The notes below the pieces were generated by a model. The model did not search any database. It was not told the origin of the DNA and saw only the letters and a list, made by a program, of their open reading frames with translations. A stretch of 64,000 bases of DNA, from contig NZ_QEYD01000009.1 in assembly GCF_003122215.1 (NCBI RefSeq), positions 124,001 to 188,000 on the forward strand. Reading direction: 5' to 3'. This DNA comes from Pararhodobacter marinus. GTDB taxonomy: Bacteria > Pseudomonadota > Alphaproteobacteria > Rhodobacterales > Rhodobacteraceae. The stretch's first letter is position 1. Each line of letters starts with the position of its first letter. A program made the translations under genes and the position numbers. Positions 24,525 to 33,015 of this stretch are shown piece by piece.

Positions 24525-26024
24525 ATGGCCACGCTGCCCGAGTCGACCGCCCAGCACGAGATCAACGCCGCGCTCTTTTGCGGCTTTTCCGACCGGGACT
24601 TCATGGTCCGGTCGCTGGCGGCGTGGCCCGAAGGCCGGCTGCTGATCACCGACGACCCGCAGCTTCTGCCCGAGATCCCCGCCGCGCAACGGCTGGCCTA
24701 TGCCGGGCTGGGGGTGCAGACGCTGCCCTTCGATCCCGAACACGCGCTCGCCAGGCTGCGCGAGGCGCTGGGCGGGCGCGACGGCGTGCAGGCGGTTCTG
24801 ATCGACATGAGCTGGGCCCTGGTGGCGATGATGGGCGTGGCGGCGGTCGAGCATTGGGGCAACCTGGCCGAGCGTATCGGAGCCGAGACGGGGCTTGCGG
24901 TGGTCTCGCTCTACAACCGGCAAAGGCTGATCGAGGAACAGCTTCAATCCGCCTTTCGCGCGCATCAGCAGTTCCTTGCGCCCAGCGGGCTTTATGAAAA
25001 CCCCTACTGGATGCCACGCGAATTGCTGCGTGAATCCACCTTGGACGAGCAGCTTGGCTTCATGCTGGGACGGGTGGTGCCCGATTTTGCCGGGCAGAGC
25101 TTTTTCCGCACTTTCGACAAGGCCGCCGCGCGCGGGGCGTCCCCCGACTGGGTGGACCAATCCGCGCCGCTTCTGGCCATGCCGGGGCAACGCGATCGGT
25201 GGCATATCCATTGCCTGGGTCCGCTGCGTGTCTTCGTCGAAGGCTACCGCGAGGTCGACTGGCAGACCGCGGGCAGTGCGCCGCGCAAGACCAAGACCCT
25301 GTTCGCCTATCTGCTGAACGCGGGCGAAAAGGGGGCCCATGCCGACCAGATCGGCGAGTTGCTGTGGCAGGGGACAGAATCGGAGAAGACCAAGCGCGCG
25401 CGGCTGCACCACACCGTCGCGATGCTGCGCAAGACGCTGGGCAGCGCCGATGCCGTCTTGCGGATGGGCGATTACTACCGGCTGAACGTCCCGCCCGGAA
25501 GCCTTGTGGATATCACCACCTTCGAACAGCTTTGCCGCCGCGCCCTGTCGCTGGCCCGGCACGGCAAGGAGGACGCGGCCTTCGCGGTCTATTTCGAGGC
25601 CGAGCGGCTTTATGCGGGCGATCTCTTCGCGGATCTGCCGCTCGATTACCTCGCCACCGAAACCGAGGACTGGATCATGCCGCGCCGCACATGGCTGCGC
25701 GAAATGGCGATGCGCGTGCTCTACGACCTGTCGAAACTGCTGCGGCGCTACCGTCGCCATGCCGAGGCGCTGCACTGGTCGCAAAAGGCCATCGCGATGG
25801 ATCCGACCAGCGAGGCCGCCAATGCCGAAGCGATGCGCGTGTTCCACGCGATGGGTCGCCCCGCGGCGATGCACCGCCAGTATCGGCAATACCGCAAGGC
25901 CATGGCCAGTCTGGGCGAAGACAGGGAAGGCGTTGAAATCAGGGCGGTTTATGACGAGCTGTGCCGCTCTCTGGACCGCCTCACGCCCGGCCAAAGAAAA
26001 ACCAAAGAACTGGCCATACGCTGA
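24525..26024 (+). CDS. SARP-type transcriptional regulator with sensor-like N-terminus
   Basis: Regulator of 499 aa. Residues 227-320 form an OmpR/SARP-type winged helix (WHIHCLGPLRVFVEG, APRKTKTLFAYLLN, GELLWQG, HHTVAMLRKTLG). Residues about 335-495 form a bacterial transcriptional activator domain of TPR-like helices (YFEAERLYAGDLFADLPLDY, LLRRYRRHAEALHWSQKAIAMDP). The N-terminal 190 residues (AALFCGFSDRDFMVRSLAAW, LITDDPQLLPE) resemble a MEDS/RecA-like sensory domain as in DcmR-type regulators; this is tentative. Such fusions are known but uncommon outside actinobacteria. The gene stands between two identical operator-like 17-mers, the second inside its last codons. It is likely the activator of the GMC and P450 transcription units. 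Confidence 0.85.
   Translation: MATLPESTAQHEINAALFCGFSDRDFMVRSLAAWPEGRLLITDDPQLLPEIPAAQRLAYAGLGVQTLPFDPEHALARLREALGGRDGVQAVLIDMSWALVAMMGVAAVEHWGNLAERIGAETGLAVVSLYNRQRLIEEQLQSAFRAHQQFLAPSGLYENPYWMPRELLRESTLDEQLGFMLGRVVPDFAGQSFFRTFDKAAARGASPDWVDQSAPLLAMPGQRDRWHIHCLGPLRVFVEGYREVDWQTAGSAPRKTKTLFAYLLNAGEKGAHADQIGELLWQGTESEKTKRARLHHTVAMLRKTLGSADAVLRMGDYYRLNVPPGSLVDITTFEQLCRRALSLARHGKEDAAFAVYFEAERLYAGDLFADLPLDYLATETEDWIMPRRTWLREMAMRVLYDLSKLLRRYRRHAEALHWSQKAIAMDPTSEAANAEAMRVFHAMGRPAAMHRQYRQYRKAMASLGEDREGVEIRAVYDELCRSLDRLTPGQRKTKELAIR
25991..26007 (+). promoter_or_regulatory. Operator-like 17-mer, copy 2 (upstream of the P450 operon)
   Basis: CCAAAGAAAAACCAAAG, two CCAAAG half-sites 11 bp apart, the perfect reverse complement of 24431-24447. 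It lies within the last codons of the regulator gene, 79 bp before the P450 start. Relative to the gene it would control, orientation is the same as for the GMC gene. Confidence 0.7.
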
Positions 26025-26086
26025 TTCGCATGCTCGCCACCCGCCGCTATCGGTGTCAGGGTCGGCGCGTCTGGGAGGATATCGAC

Positions 26087-27337
26087 ATGGAAACGATGGA
26101 CGGCATTTTGCCGTCGGACGGCTTTGATCCGTTCGACCTGAACCGGCCTCATGCCCGGTGGGAACAGTTCCGCAAGGAAGAGCCGATTTTTTATCACGAG
26201 CCTAGCGGTTACTGGGTCGTGTCCCGTTTCGACGACATCAAGGCGATCTTCGACGACTGGAAGACCTTCAGCTCGGAGAACGCGCAGAAACCCATGCGGC
26301 CGATGTCGGAGGCCGGGCGGCAGATTCTGAAAGAGGGGGGCTTCACGGCCTATTCCGGCCTGACCGCCCGGGTCCCGCCCGACCACACCCGCATCCGCAA
26401 GGTCGCGCAATCGTGCTTCGGCCCGCGCCGCTTCAAGTCGATCGAGCCGCAGATCGAAGAGATCGTGAAGACCCATCTCGACAAACTAGAAGCGGCGGGC
26501 CGCGACGGCAAGCCCGTCGATTTCTGGGACATCGTCGCCTACCCGGTGCCCGCGCATGTGCTGTTCACGCTGATGGGCATCCCCGACAGGGACGTGCCGA
26601 AGATCAAGCAATACGGCGCCAGCCGGGGCAAGATGACGTGGTCGGACCTGTCGGACGAGGAAATGATCCCCGTCGCGCATGACATGGTAGCCTACTGGCA
26701 ATACATCCACGACCTTCTGGACATGCGCCGCGACGCGCCGGGCGACGATTTCCCCTCGGATCTTTTGCGGCTTCAGGCCGAAGGCGCCGACATCTCCAAC
26801 GAGGAGATCGCGGGCGTCCTGTACTCGACGCTGTTCGCGGGGCACGAGACAACCTCGACCTTCATGGGCAATTACGTCATCGCGATGATGCAGAACCCCG
26901 AGGCCTGGGACGCGATCAAGGCCGATCCGTCGCTCATTCCCAACGCGGTCGAAGAGATGCTGCGCTATATGCCGTCGGTCGTGGGCTGGCGGCGCAAGGC
27001 TCGGACCGAAGCCGTGGTTGGCGGCGTCCGGCTGCCCGCCGGCGCCGAGGTGCTGATGATCACCGGCTCGGCCAACCGTGACGAATCGCAGTTCCCCGAT
27101 GGCGAAAAGCTGGACATCACCCGGCAGAATGCCCGCACGCATCTGAGCTTCGGCTACGGGATCCATTACTGCCTTGGTTTCCAGCTGGCCAAGATGGAGG
27201 GCGCGGTCTTGCTGCGGCAATTGTCCGAGCGCTTCCCCGACCTGTGCCTCGCGCCGGGATTCGAGGCCGAGTACCACCGCAACATCACCTTCCGCGTCCC
27301 GACCTCGGTGATGGTGCAACTGGGTGGCGCGGCATGA
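26087..27337 (+). CDS. Cytochrome P450 (CreJ-like context)
   Basis: Soluble bacterial P450 (416 aa) lacking a membrane anchor. I-helix oxygen-activation motif AGHETTS at 251-257, ExxR pair E290/R293, heme-binding FGYGIHYCLG with the thiolate ligand Cys362. The start is set by GGGAGGAT 6 bp upstream; an open frame continues to 25961 but has no support. First gene of an eight-gene operon that also encodes a [2Fe-2S] ferredoxin (33783), its likely electron donor; no ferredoxin reductase is in the window. By neighbours, it would oxidise the alkyl side chain of a phosphorylated phenol, as CreJ does in Corynebacterium glutamicum. This is inference; the sequence alone does not give the substrate. 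The stop overlaps the next start as ATGA. Confidence 0.93.
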   Translation: METMDGILPSDGFDPFDLNRPHARWEQFRKEEPIFYHEPSGYWVVSRFDDIKAIFDDWKTFSSENAQKPMRPMSEAGRQILKEGGFTAYSGLTARVPPDHTRIRKVAQSCFGPRRFKSIEPQIEEIVKTHLDKLEAAGRDGKPVDFWDIVAYPVPAHVLFTLMGIPDRDVPKIKQYGASRGKMTWSDLSDEEMIPVAHDMVAYWQYIHDLLDMRRDAPGDDFPSDLLRLQAEGADISNEEIAGVLYSTLFAGHETTSTFMGNYVIAMMQNPEAWDAIKADPSLIPNAVEEMLRYMPSVVGWRRKARTEAVVGGVRLPAGAEVLMITGSANRDESQFPDGEKLDITRQNARTHLSFGYGIHYCLGFQLAKMEGAVLLRQLSERFPDLCLAPGFEAEYHRNITFRVPTSVMVQLGGAA

Positions 27338-28404
27338 AGACCGACGGCAGGTACACGCTGAGCTTCGATGCGATCGGCAAGCACGATCTGGCGCGGGTCG
27401 GCGGCAAATGCGCCTCGCTGGGCGAGATGACGCAGGCAGGAGTCGCGGTGCCGCCGGGTTTTGCCGTGACGACCGACGGCTATCTGGCAATGCTGGAACA
27501 GACCGGGCTCAGGGCCGAGATCGAGCGCCATCTGCACGGCGTCGATCCCGAGGATTTCGACGCGCTGGACCGCGCGGCGCAGGCGATCCGCATCCGTATC
27601 CGCGGCCACAGGATCCCGTCCGAGGTCGAGGCCGCGATCCGCGATGCCTATGCCTCGATGGGCGGGGATACGCCCGTCGCCGTGCGCTCGTCCGCCACGG
27701 CCGAGGACCTGCCGGATGCCAGCTTCGCGGGCCAGCAGGACACCTATCTGTGGGTGCGGGGCGCGGACGCGGTGGTCGAGAAGGTGCGCGATTGCTGGGC
27801 CTCGCTGTTCGCCACCCGTGCCGTCGCCTACCGCGAAAGGAACCGCATCCCCCATGCCGACGTGAACATGAGCGTGGGCGTGCAGAAGATGGTCAACGCG
27901 CGCGCTGCCGGGGTGGCGATGTCGCTGGACCCGGTCAATGGAGACCGCACGCGGATCGTCATCGATGCCAGCTGGGGGTTGGGCGAAATGGTCGTCTCGG
28001 GTGTCGTGACGCCCGACAATTACAGCGTCGAGAAGGTTCTGATGGAGATCATCGACCGCAAGATCAGCGACAAGCATGTCGAGCTGATCGGCGATGCCGA
28101 GCGGGGCGAAACCGTCGAGCGCGAGGTCGACGAGGCCCGCCGGGCGACGCCTTGCCTGAGCGATGCGCAGGTGATCGCCGTGGCGCAGCTTGCCAAGCGG
28201 CTGGAGAAACAGAATGGCTGTCCGCAGGACGTGGAATGGGCCATCGACGCCGATCTGCCCGACGGCGAGAACCTGCTGGCGCTGCAATCGCGCCCTGAAA
28301 CCATCTGGTCGCAGAAGAAGAAGGACAAACCCCGCAACCCCTACGCGACCGGAATGATGAGTATCGTCGGAACCTTGAACAATCCCTACGGCTCGAAGCG
28401 CTGA
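27334..28404 (+). CDS. ATP-binding subunit of a phenylphosphate-synthase-like phosphotransferase
   Basis: Protein of 356 aa equal to the N-terminal ATP-grasp half of PEP synthase: GGKCASLGEMTQAGVAVPPGF, then AVRSSATAEDLPDASFAGQQ, ASWGLGEMVVSG and the closing DVEWAIDADLPDGENLLALQ followed by SRPET. Phenylphosphate synthase beta (PpsB) of Thauera and one partner of the CreHI pair have this stand-alone layout. It would use ATP to charge the His of the next subunit. The ATG overlaps the P450 stop. There is no phosphohistidine domain in this chain, as expected for a split enzyme. The gene is intact. Confidence 0.88.
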   Translation: MKTDGRYTLSFDAIGKHDLARVGGKCASLGEMTQAGVAVPPGFAVTTDGYLAMLEQTGLRAEIERHLHGVDPEDFDALDRAAQAIRIRIRGHRIPSEVEAAIRDAYASMGGDTPVAVRSSATAEDLPDASFAGQQDTYLWVRGADAVVEKVRDCWASLFATRAVAYRERNRIPHADVNMSVGVQKMVNARAAGVAMSLDPVNGDRTRIVIDASWGLGEMVVSGVVTPDNYSVEKVLMEIIDRKISDKHVELIGDAERGETVEREVDEARRATPCLSDAQVIAVAQLAKRLEKQNGCPQDVEWAIDADLPDGENLLALQSRPETIWSQKKKDKPRNPYATGMMSIVGTLNNPYGSKR

Positions 28405-28452
28405 GCGCGGGCCGAAGGGGCGAGTATCTGTGCCATTCAGGGAGGATCGAGA

Positions 28453-30264
28453 ATGGACGCGCAAACGCCGCTGTTTCCCAGCGCCTATGACATGAAGGCG
28501 CCGGCCGGCGCCGAAGGCTGGGAAAGCATCTATCCTTATTACGTGCTGTTCAGACCCGAGAAACGCGCCGAGGAGGACGGCAAGTTCTGGTTCTGCAACA
28601 GCCAGCACTGGCCGACGCCTTTCCGTCCCTTCGATACGATCATGGTCGATTTCGCCACCAAGGGGCTGGGCCAGTACAACACCCGTCACCTGCTGGTACC
28701 GCCCGCCAATGGCGTCGATTACCGCATCCTGAACGGCTACGTCTATTTCTCGCCCATCGGTGTCGCGCCCGAGGATATCGAGGCCCGGATCCCGCAATTC
28801 CTGGAGCGGGCGGGTCATTACTACATGAATTGGGACGCGTTGCTGGCCAACTGGAAGACCAAGGTCATGGCGGCGATCGAAGAGCTCGACGCGATCCAGT
28901 TCGAACCGTTGCCCGAGGTGGTCGATGTCGATTGGGTGAAAGAGGGCAGGGGGCTCGACAACACCTATGATCTGTTCAACCGCTACGACGACGCGATCCG
29001 GCTGTGCTACAAGATCTGGCAATACCATTTCGAGTTCCTGAACCTCGGTTACGCGGCCTATCTGGATTTCTTCGGCTTCCTGAAAGGCGAGTTTCCGCAG
29101 ATCCCCGATCAGGCCATCGCGAAGATGGTTCAGGGCGTCGACAGCGAGCTGTTCCGCCCCGATGACGAGCTGAAGAAGCTGGCGAAGCTGGCGGTGGAAA
29201 AGGGTCTGTCGCCCGTGTTCGAGAGCGACCATGTCGACGTGATCCTGGCCGATCTGGCGACGAAGCCCGGCGGCAAGGAATGGCTGGCCGCGTGGGAGGA
29301 AGCCAAGGATCCGTGGTTCAATTTCACCAGCGGCAACGGGTTCTATTCGACCGACAAGTACTGGATCGACCATCTCGACATCCCGATGACCTATCTGAAG
29401 GACTACATCAAACGCATCGAGGCGGGCGACGAGATCATGCGCCCGACCGACAAGCTGCTGGCCGAGCGGGACCGCATCACCGCCGAATACCGCGAAATGA
29501 TGGATGACGAGGCGCAGGCGGTCTTCGATCAGAAGCTGGGCCTGTCGCGCACCGTGTTCCCCTATGTCGAGGACCACAATTTCTACATCGAGCATTGGGC
29601 GCTCGGTGTGTTCTGGCGCAAGATGCGGCAGCTTTCGAAGCTGCTCATGGATCAGGGCCTGTGGGACAGCGAGGACGGCATGTTCTTCCTGTCGCGCAAC
29701 GAGGTCCGCGACGTGCTGTGGGATTACTCTGCCGCCTGGGCCATCGGTACCAGTCTTCAGGGCGCGACCCACTGGCCGGAAGAGATCCGCCGCCGCCGTG
29801 GCATCGTCGATGCGCTGGCCTCGCAATCGCCGCAGCCCGCGCTCAACAACCCGCCCGAGGTCATCACCGAACCCTTCACCATCATGCTCTGGGGCATCAC
29901 CAGCGACTCGATCAAGCGCTGGGTGGGCGAGGGCTCGACCGATGGCGCGCTGCACGGCATGGCCGGGTCGCCCGGTGTGGTCGAGGGCGTCGCGCGCGTG
30001 CTGCGCTCGCCCGACCAGCTGGGCGAGCTGCAGAAGGGCGAGATCCTTGTCACCCCCGTGACCGCGCCGTCCTGGGCGCCGGTCTTCGGCAAGATCGGCG
30101 CGGCGGTCACGGATATCGGCGGGATGATGAGCCACGCGGCCATCGTCTGCCGGGAATACGGCCTGCCCGCCGTCACCGGCACCGGCAATGCCTCGTCGCG
30201 GATCAAGACGGGGATGCGGGTGCGCGTGGACGGCAATGCCGGCACCGTGACGATCCTTGAATGA
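28453..30264 (+). CDS. Phosphohistidine subunit of a phenylphosphate-synthase-like phosphotransferase
   Basis: Protein of 603 aa. Residues 1 to about 500 form a large domain, presumably for the phosphoryl acceptor, with many aromatic residues (YYVLFRPEKRAEEDGKFWF, YKIWQYHFEFLNLGYAAYL). The C-terminal 100 residues are the mobile phosphohistidine domain of PEP-utilising enzymes (GMAGSPGVVEGVARV, GGMMSHAAIVCREYGLPAV) with catalytic His561. Phenylphosphate synthase alpha has the same length and architecture. Partnered with the ATP-grasp subunit upstream it would phosphorylate a hydroxyl group, plausibly a phenol. A good GGAGG site precedes the ATG. The usual PEP-synthase pyruvate-binding barrel is absent, which argues against central-carbon function. 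Confidence 0.87.
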   Translation: MDAQTPLFPSAYDMKAPAGAEGWESIYPYYVLFRPEKRAEEDGKFWFCNSQHWPTPFRPFDTIMVDFATKGLGQYNTRHLLVPPANGVDYRILNGYVYFSPIGVAPEDIEARIPQFLERAGHYYMNWDALLANWKTKVMAAIEELDAIQFEPLPEVVDVDWVKEGRGLDNTYDLFNRYDDAIRLCYKIWQYHFEFLNLGYAAYLDFFGFLKGEFPQIPDQAIAKMVQGVDSELFRPDDELKKLAKLAVEKGLSPVFESDHVDVILADLATKPGGKEWLAAWEEAKDPWFNFTSGNGFYSTDKYWIDHLDIPMTYLKDYIKRIEAGDEIMRPTDKLLAERDRITAEYREMMDDEAQAVFDQKLGLSRTVFPYVEDHNFYIEHWALGVFWRKMRQLSKLLMDQGLWDSEDGMFFLSRNEVRDVLWDYSAAWAIGTSLQGATHWPEEIRRRRGIVDALASQSPQPALNNPPEVITEPFTIMLWGITSDSIKRWVGEGSTDGALHGMAGSPGVVEGVARVLRSPDQLGELQKGEILVTPVTAPSWAPVFGKIGAAVTDIGGMMSHAAIVCREYGLPAVTGTGNASSRIKTGMRVRVDGNAGTVTILE

Positions 30265-30270
30265 CTTCAA

Positions 30271-30292
30271 GGGGGCCGTTCCGGCGGCCCCC
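30271..30292 (+). other. GC-rich hairpin inside the P450 operon
   Basis: GGGGGCCG and CGGCCCCC pair perfectly around the loop TTCCGG, 6 bp after the phosphohistidine-subunit stop and 26 bp before the first HD gene. No T-run follows. It may protect the upstream mRNA segment or partly reduce downstream expression. Confidence 0.6.
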
Positions 30293-30318
30293 CGACTGTC
30301 CCGCCTGCGGAGTTTCCG

Positions 30319-30915
30319 ATGCCTGCCGACCTGTCGCGCTATGATGCCGTCTGGCGCGCCGCCGAACCCTACATGCGCGCGCGCAAGAACGATGTGCATA
30401 TCCCGCTGTCCTTCGCGTGGTGCGTGAAATTGCTCGACCATTTCCCCGAGGCCGACCGCGATGTCTGCCTGCTGGCGATCCTGCTGCACGATATCGGCTG
30501 GTGGGCCATCGACATGGACGAGATCCTCGAGCAGGGGTTCCGGTCCGGGAATATCCTGCAATCCGATGTCCGCTACCGGCACGAGGCCGAAGGCGTGCGG
30601 CTGGGAACCGAAGTGCTGCAACAAACTGGCTGGTCCGACGCCATCATCGCGCAGGTCTGCGAGATCATCGACGGCCACGATACCCGCCCCGAACCCCGCC
30701 ATCTGAACGACCGCATCGTGCGCGACAGCGACAAGCTGTGGCGCTACGAGGTGACGGGCACCGCCGTGGGCTGCGACTGGTTCGGGGAGACGCCGGTCCA
30801 GAACTGCGACCGCAACGAAAAGGTGCTGCCGAAATTCGAAACCGAACCGGGCCGCGCCATGGCCGAGGCCGAGCTGGCCAGGACCCGCGCGCTTTTGCTG
30901 GCGCATCTGCTTTAG
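30319..30915 (+). CDS. HD-domain phosphohydrolase 1 (CreD-like role)
   Basis: Single HD domain of 198 aa. Metal-binding residues in order: His27, His57-Asp58 (LLHDIGWW), His88 (YRHEAEG), His120-Asp121 (DGHDT) and Asp138 (DSDKLW). HD proteins are metal-dependent phosphohydrolases. Lying directly after the two phosphotransferase subunits, it would fit removal of the phosphate group after side-chain oxidation, the job of CreD in the Corynebacterium pathway. It is similar in length and motif spacing to the second HD protein at 32359, suggesting duplication and specialisation. Start preceded by GGAG. Confidence 0.85.
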   Translation: MPADLSRYDAVWRAAEPYMRARKNDVHIPLSFAWCVKLLDHFPEADRDVCLLAILLHDIGWWAIDMDEILEQGFRSGNILQSDVRYRHEAEGVRLGTEVLQQTGWSDAIIAQVCEIIDGHDTRPEPRHLNDRIVRDSDKLWRYEVTGTAVGCDWFGETPVQNCDRNEKVLPKFETEPGRAMAEAELARTRALLLAHLL

Positions 30916-30925
30916 GGGGCTGCGG

Positions 30926-32362
30926 ATGGAGATGTTCATCGACGGTCTGTCTGTCCCTGCCCGGTCGGGCCGGCGCATGACGGTCACCGACCCGACGACG
31001 GGGCAGGCGTTCGAGACCGTGCCCCTGGGCGGGTCCGAGGATGCTGATGCCGCCATCGTCTCGGCCATGCGGACCTTCGAAGGCTGGAAGCGCGTGCCGA
31101 TGACCGAGCGCGCGCGGCTGCAGAAAGCCTGCGCACAGGCGATGCGCGAGAACGCCGAGAGCATCGGCGCGGTCCTGCAGCGTGAACTGGGCCGCCCGCT
31201 GGCGGGGTGCGTGAGCGAGATCGCGCGCTCGGCCGACCTGCTCGACATCTATGCCGAAGAAGGATTGCGCCTTCGGGCGGCGATGCCGCTTGGATCGGCC
31301 CCGGGCGAGCGGATCGTCATCACCCGCGACCCGGTGGGCGTGGTCGTGGCGATCACGCCTTTCAACTACCCGATCACGCTGTTGATGTTCAAACTCGGCG
31401 CGGCGCTGATCGCCGGCTGCCCGGTCGTCGCCAAGCCCAGCGAGGAAACGCCGCTCTCGACCCTGATGCTGGCCCGGCTGTTCCACGACACGGGTCTGCC
31501 CGCGGGCCTGTTCAACGTCGTCACCGGCGACCGCGCGCTGGGCGAGGCGCTGGTCGCGCATCCGGTGCCGCGCAAGGTGGCGTTCACCGGCTCGGTCCCG
31601 GCGGGCAAGGCCATCGCCGCCGCCTGCGCGGGCACGATGAAGCGCGTCACGCTGGAGCTGGGCGGGCATTCGGCGGCCATCGTCTGCGCCGATGCCGATC
31701 TGGACCGCGCCGCGGCTGCCATCACCCGGCACGGCTTCGCCAATTCCGGGCAGTTCTGCTACCGCGTCAACCGCGTCTATATCGAGCGCCCGGTCTACGA
31801 CGCGATGCTGGAGCGGCTCGCCGCTGGGGCCAAGGCGCTGACGCTGGCCCCGGCGGGCGGGCAGGGGGATCTGGGCCCGCTGGTCAACGACCGCATCTTC
31901 GCCAACAGCGAAAGCCAGATCGCCGACGCCCGGGCGAAGGGCGCGCGTATCCTGACAGGCGGTACGCGGGCCACGGGGCCGGGCTATGACGCTGGCTGCT
32001 ACCTGCCCCCCACGCTGATCGCCGAGGCCACGCCCGAGATGCTGATCATGCAGGACGAGACCTTCGGCCCGGTCATCGGCCTCGCCCCGGTCGACAGCCC
32101 CGCCGAGGCGCTGCGGCTGACCAACGAGTCACGCTTCGGGCTGGCTGGTTTCGTCTTCACCCGCGATCTCGCGACGGGGCTGGCGCTGTGCGAAGGGATC
32201 GAGGCCGGGTCGGTCTGGCTCAACGATATCCGGCGCTCCAGCCATCATGTGCCCTTCGGCGGCATGAAGGAAAGCGGCCTTGGTCGCGAGAAGGGGCGCT
32301 ACGGCGTCGAAAGCTACCTTGAATACAAGACGATGTATCTGAGCTGGGAGGAAGCGCTGTGA
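30926..32362 (+). CDS. NAD(P)-dependent aldehyde dehydrogenase
   Basis: Aldehyde dehydrogenase (478 aa). Catalytic Cys278 in NSGQFCYRVNRVY, general base Glu244 in VTLELGGHSA, nucleotide-binding residues in TPFNYPITLLMFKLGAAL and VAFTGSVPAGK, and the C-terminal VPFGGMKESGLGREKG. It belongs to the succinate-semialdehyde/benzaldehyde-type branch by general look. In the operon it would oxidise the aldehyde made from the P450 product by the SDR (role of CreC). It sits between the two HD genes. The stop overlaps the next start (GTGA). Confidence 0.93.
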   Translation: MEMFIDGLSVPARSGRRMTVTDPTTGQAFETVPLGGSEDADAAIVSAMRTFEGWKRVPMTERARLQKACAQAMRENAESIGAVLQRELGRPLAGCVSEIARSADLLDIYAEEGLRLRAAMPLGSAPGERIVITRDPVGVVVAITPFNYPITLLMFKLGAALIAGCPVVAKPSEETPLSTLMLARLFHDTGLPAGLFNVVTGDRALGEALVAHPVPRKVAFTGSVPAGKAIAAACAGTMKRVTLELGGHSAAIVCADADLDRAAAAITRHGFANSGQFCYRVNRVYIERPVYDAMLERLAAGAKALTLAPAGGQGDLGPLVNDRIFANSESQIADARAKGARILTGGTRATGPGYDAGCYLPPTLIAEATPEMLIMQDETFGPVIGLAPVDSPAEALRLTNESRFGLAGFVFTRDLATGLALCEGIEAGSVWLNDIRRSSHHVPFGGMKESGLGREKGRYGVESYLEYKTMYLSWEEAL

Positions 32363-33015
32363 CCCCCGACGAAACCTTTCTGCCCCGCGACCTGCCGCTT
32401 TGGCACGAGGCCCGGCCCTATCTCGACGTGCGCAACAACGACGAACACACGATCGTCGCCTATGGCCTTGCGCGCGCGCTTCTGGCGCAGATCCCCGAGG
32501 CCGACGACAGCGTCGTCCTGCCCGCCATCGTGCTGCATGACGTGGGCTGGAAACGCATCCCCGAGGACCTGCTGCTGCTGGCCATCGGGCGCAATCCCAC
32601 ACGCAAGGACCTGGTCCGCGAACACGAGCTGCACTCGGTCGAAATCGCGCGCGGGATCCTTGAAAAGCACCGGCCCGAGGGCGTGGATATCGACGCGGTT
32701 CTGGCGGTGATCGACGGCCACGACACGGTGAAAGAGGCCAAGGATATCAACGACGCGGTGATGAAGGATGCCGACAAGGGCTGGCGTACCACGCCGCACG
32801 GGATGCGCACCATCGCGGGCTGGTACGACGTGCCGGTGACCGAGATCCTGCACATGCTGCGCGAGCGGTCGAACCCGCTCATGCTGACCCCGCAGGGCCG
32901 CGCCATGGCCGAGGCGAACACAGCCGCCGTCTGGGCCGAGGAATCGATCCGCCGCTATCTGGGCCACGGCCCGACCTATACCCGCCTGAAACCCAGCGAA
33001 GGATCCGGATCGTGA
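32359..33015 (+). CDS. HD-domain phosphohydrolase 2
   Basis: Second HD-domain protein, 218 aa, GTG start in a GTGA overlap with the aldehyde dehydrogenase stop. Metal residues: His30, His60-Asp61 (VLHDVGWK), His89/His92 (REHELHSVE), His121-Asp122 (DGHDT), Asp139 (DADKGW). Shares motif order and the YxxxRNND start region with HD protein 1 (YMRARKND against YLDVRNND) but has a different C-terminus ending in GPTYTRLKPSEGSGS. Possible roles are phosphatase for a second intermediate, or for removing wrongly phosphorylated compounds. Coupled to the SDR downstream. Confidence 0.83.
   Translation: MTPDETFLPRDLPLWHEARPYLDVRNNDEHTIVAYGLARALLAQIPEADDSVVLPAIVLHDVGWKRIPEDLLLLAIGRNPTRKDLVREHELHSVEIARGILEKHRPEGVDIDAVLAVIDGHDTVKEAKDINDAVMKDADKGWRTTPHGMRTIAGWYDVPVTEILHMLRERSNPLMLTPQGRAMAEANTAAVWAEESIRRYLGHGPTYTRLKPSEGSGS

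Noticed and set aside
27334-30264. PEP synthase gene broken into two pieces
   Set aside because: Both parts have their own start signals, match the sizes of the two phenylphosphate synthase subunits, and no pyruvate-binding barrel remnant is present.
27166-31248. Open frame of about 1360 codons on the minus strand
   Set aside because: It runs antisense through the P450, phosphotransferase, HD and dehydrogenase genes, which have clear motifs and ribosome sites. Long antisense frames are common in GC-rich DNA, and its residues are low-complexity His/Asp/Arg-rich.
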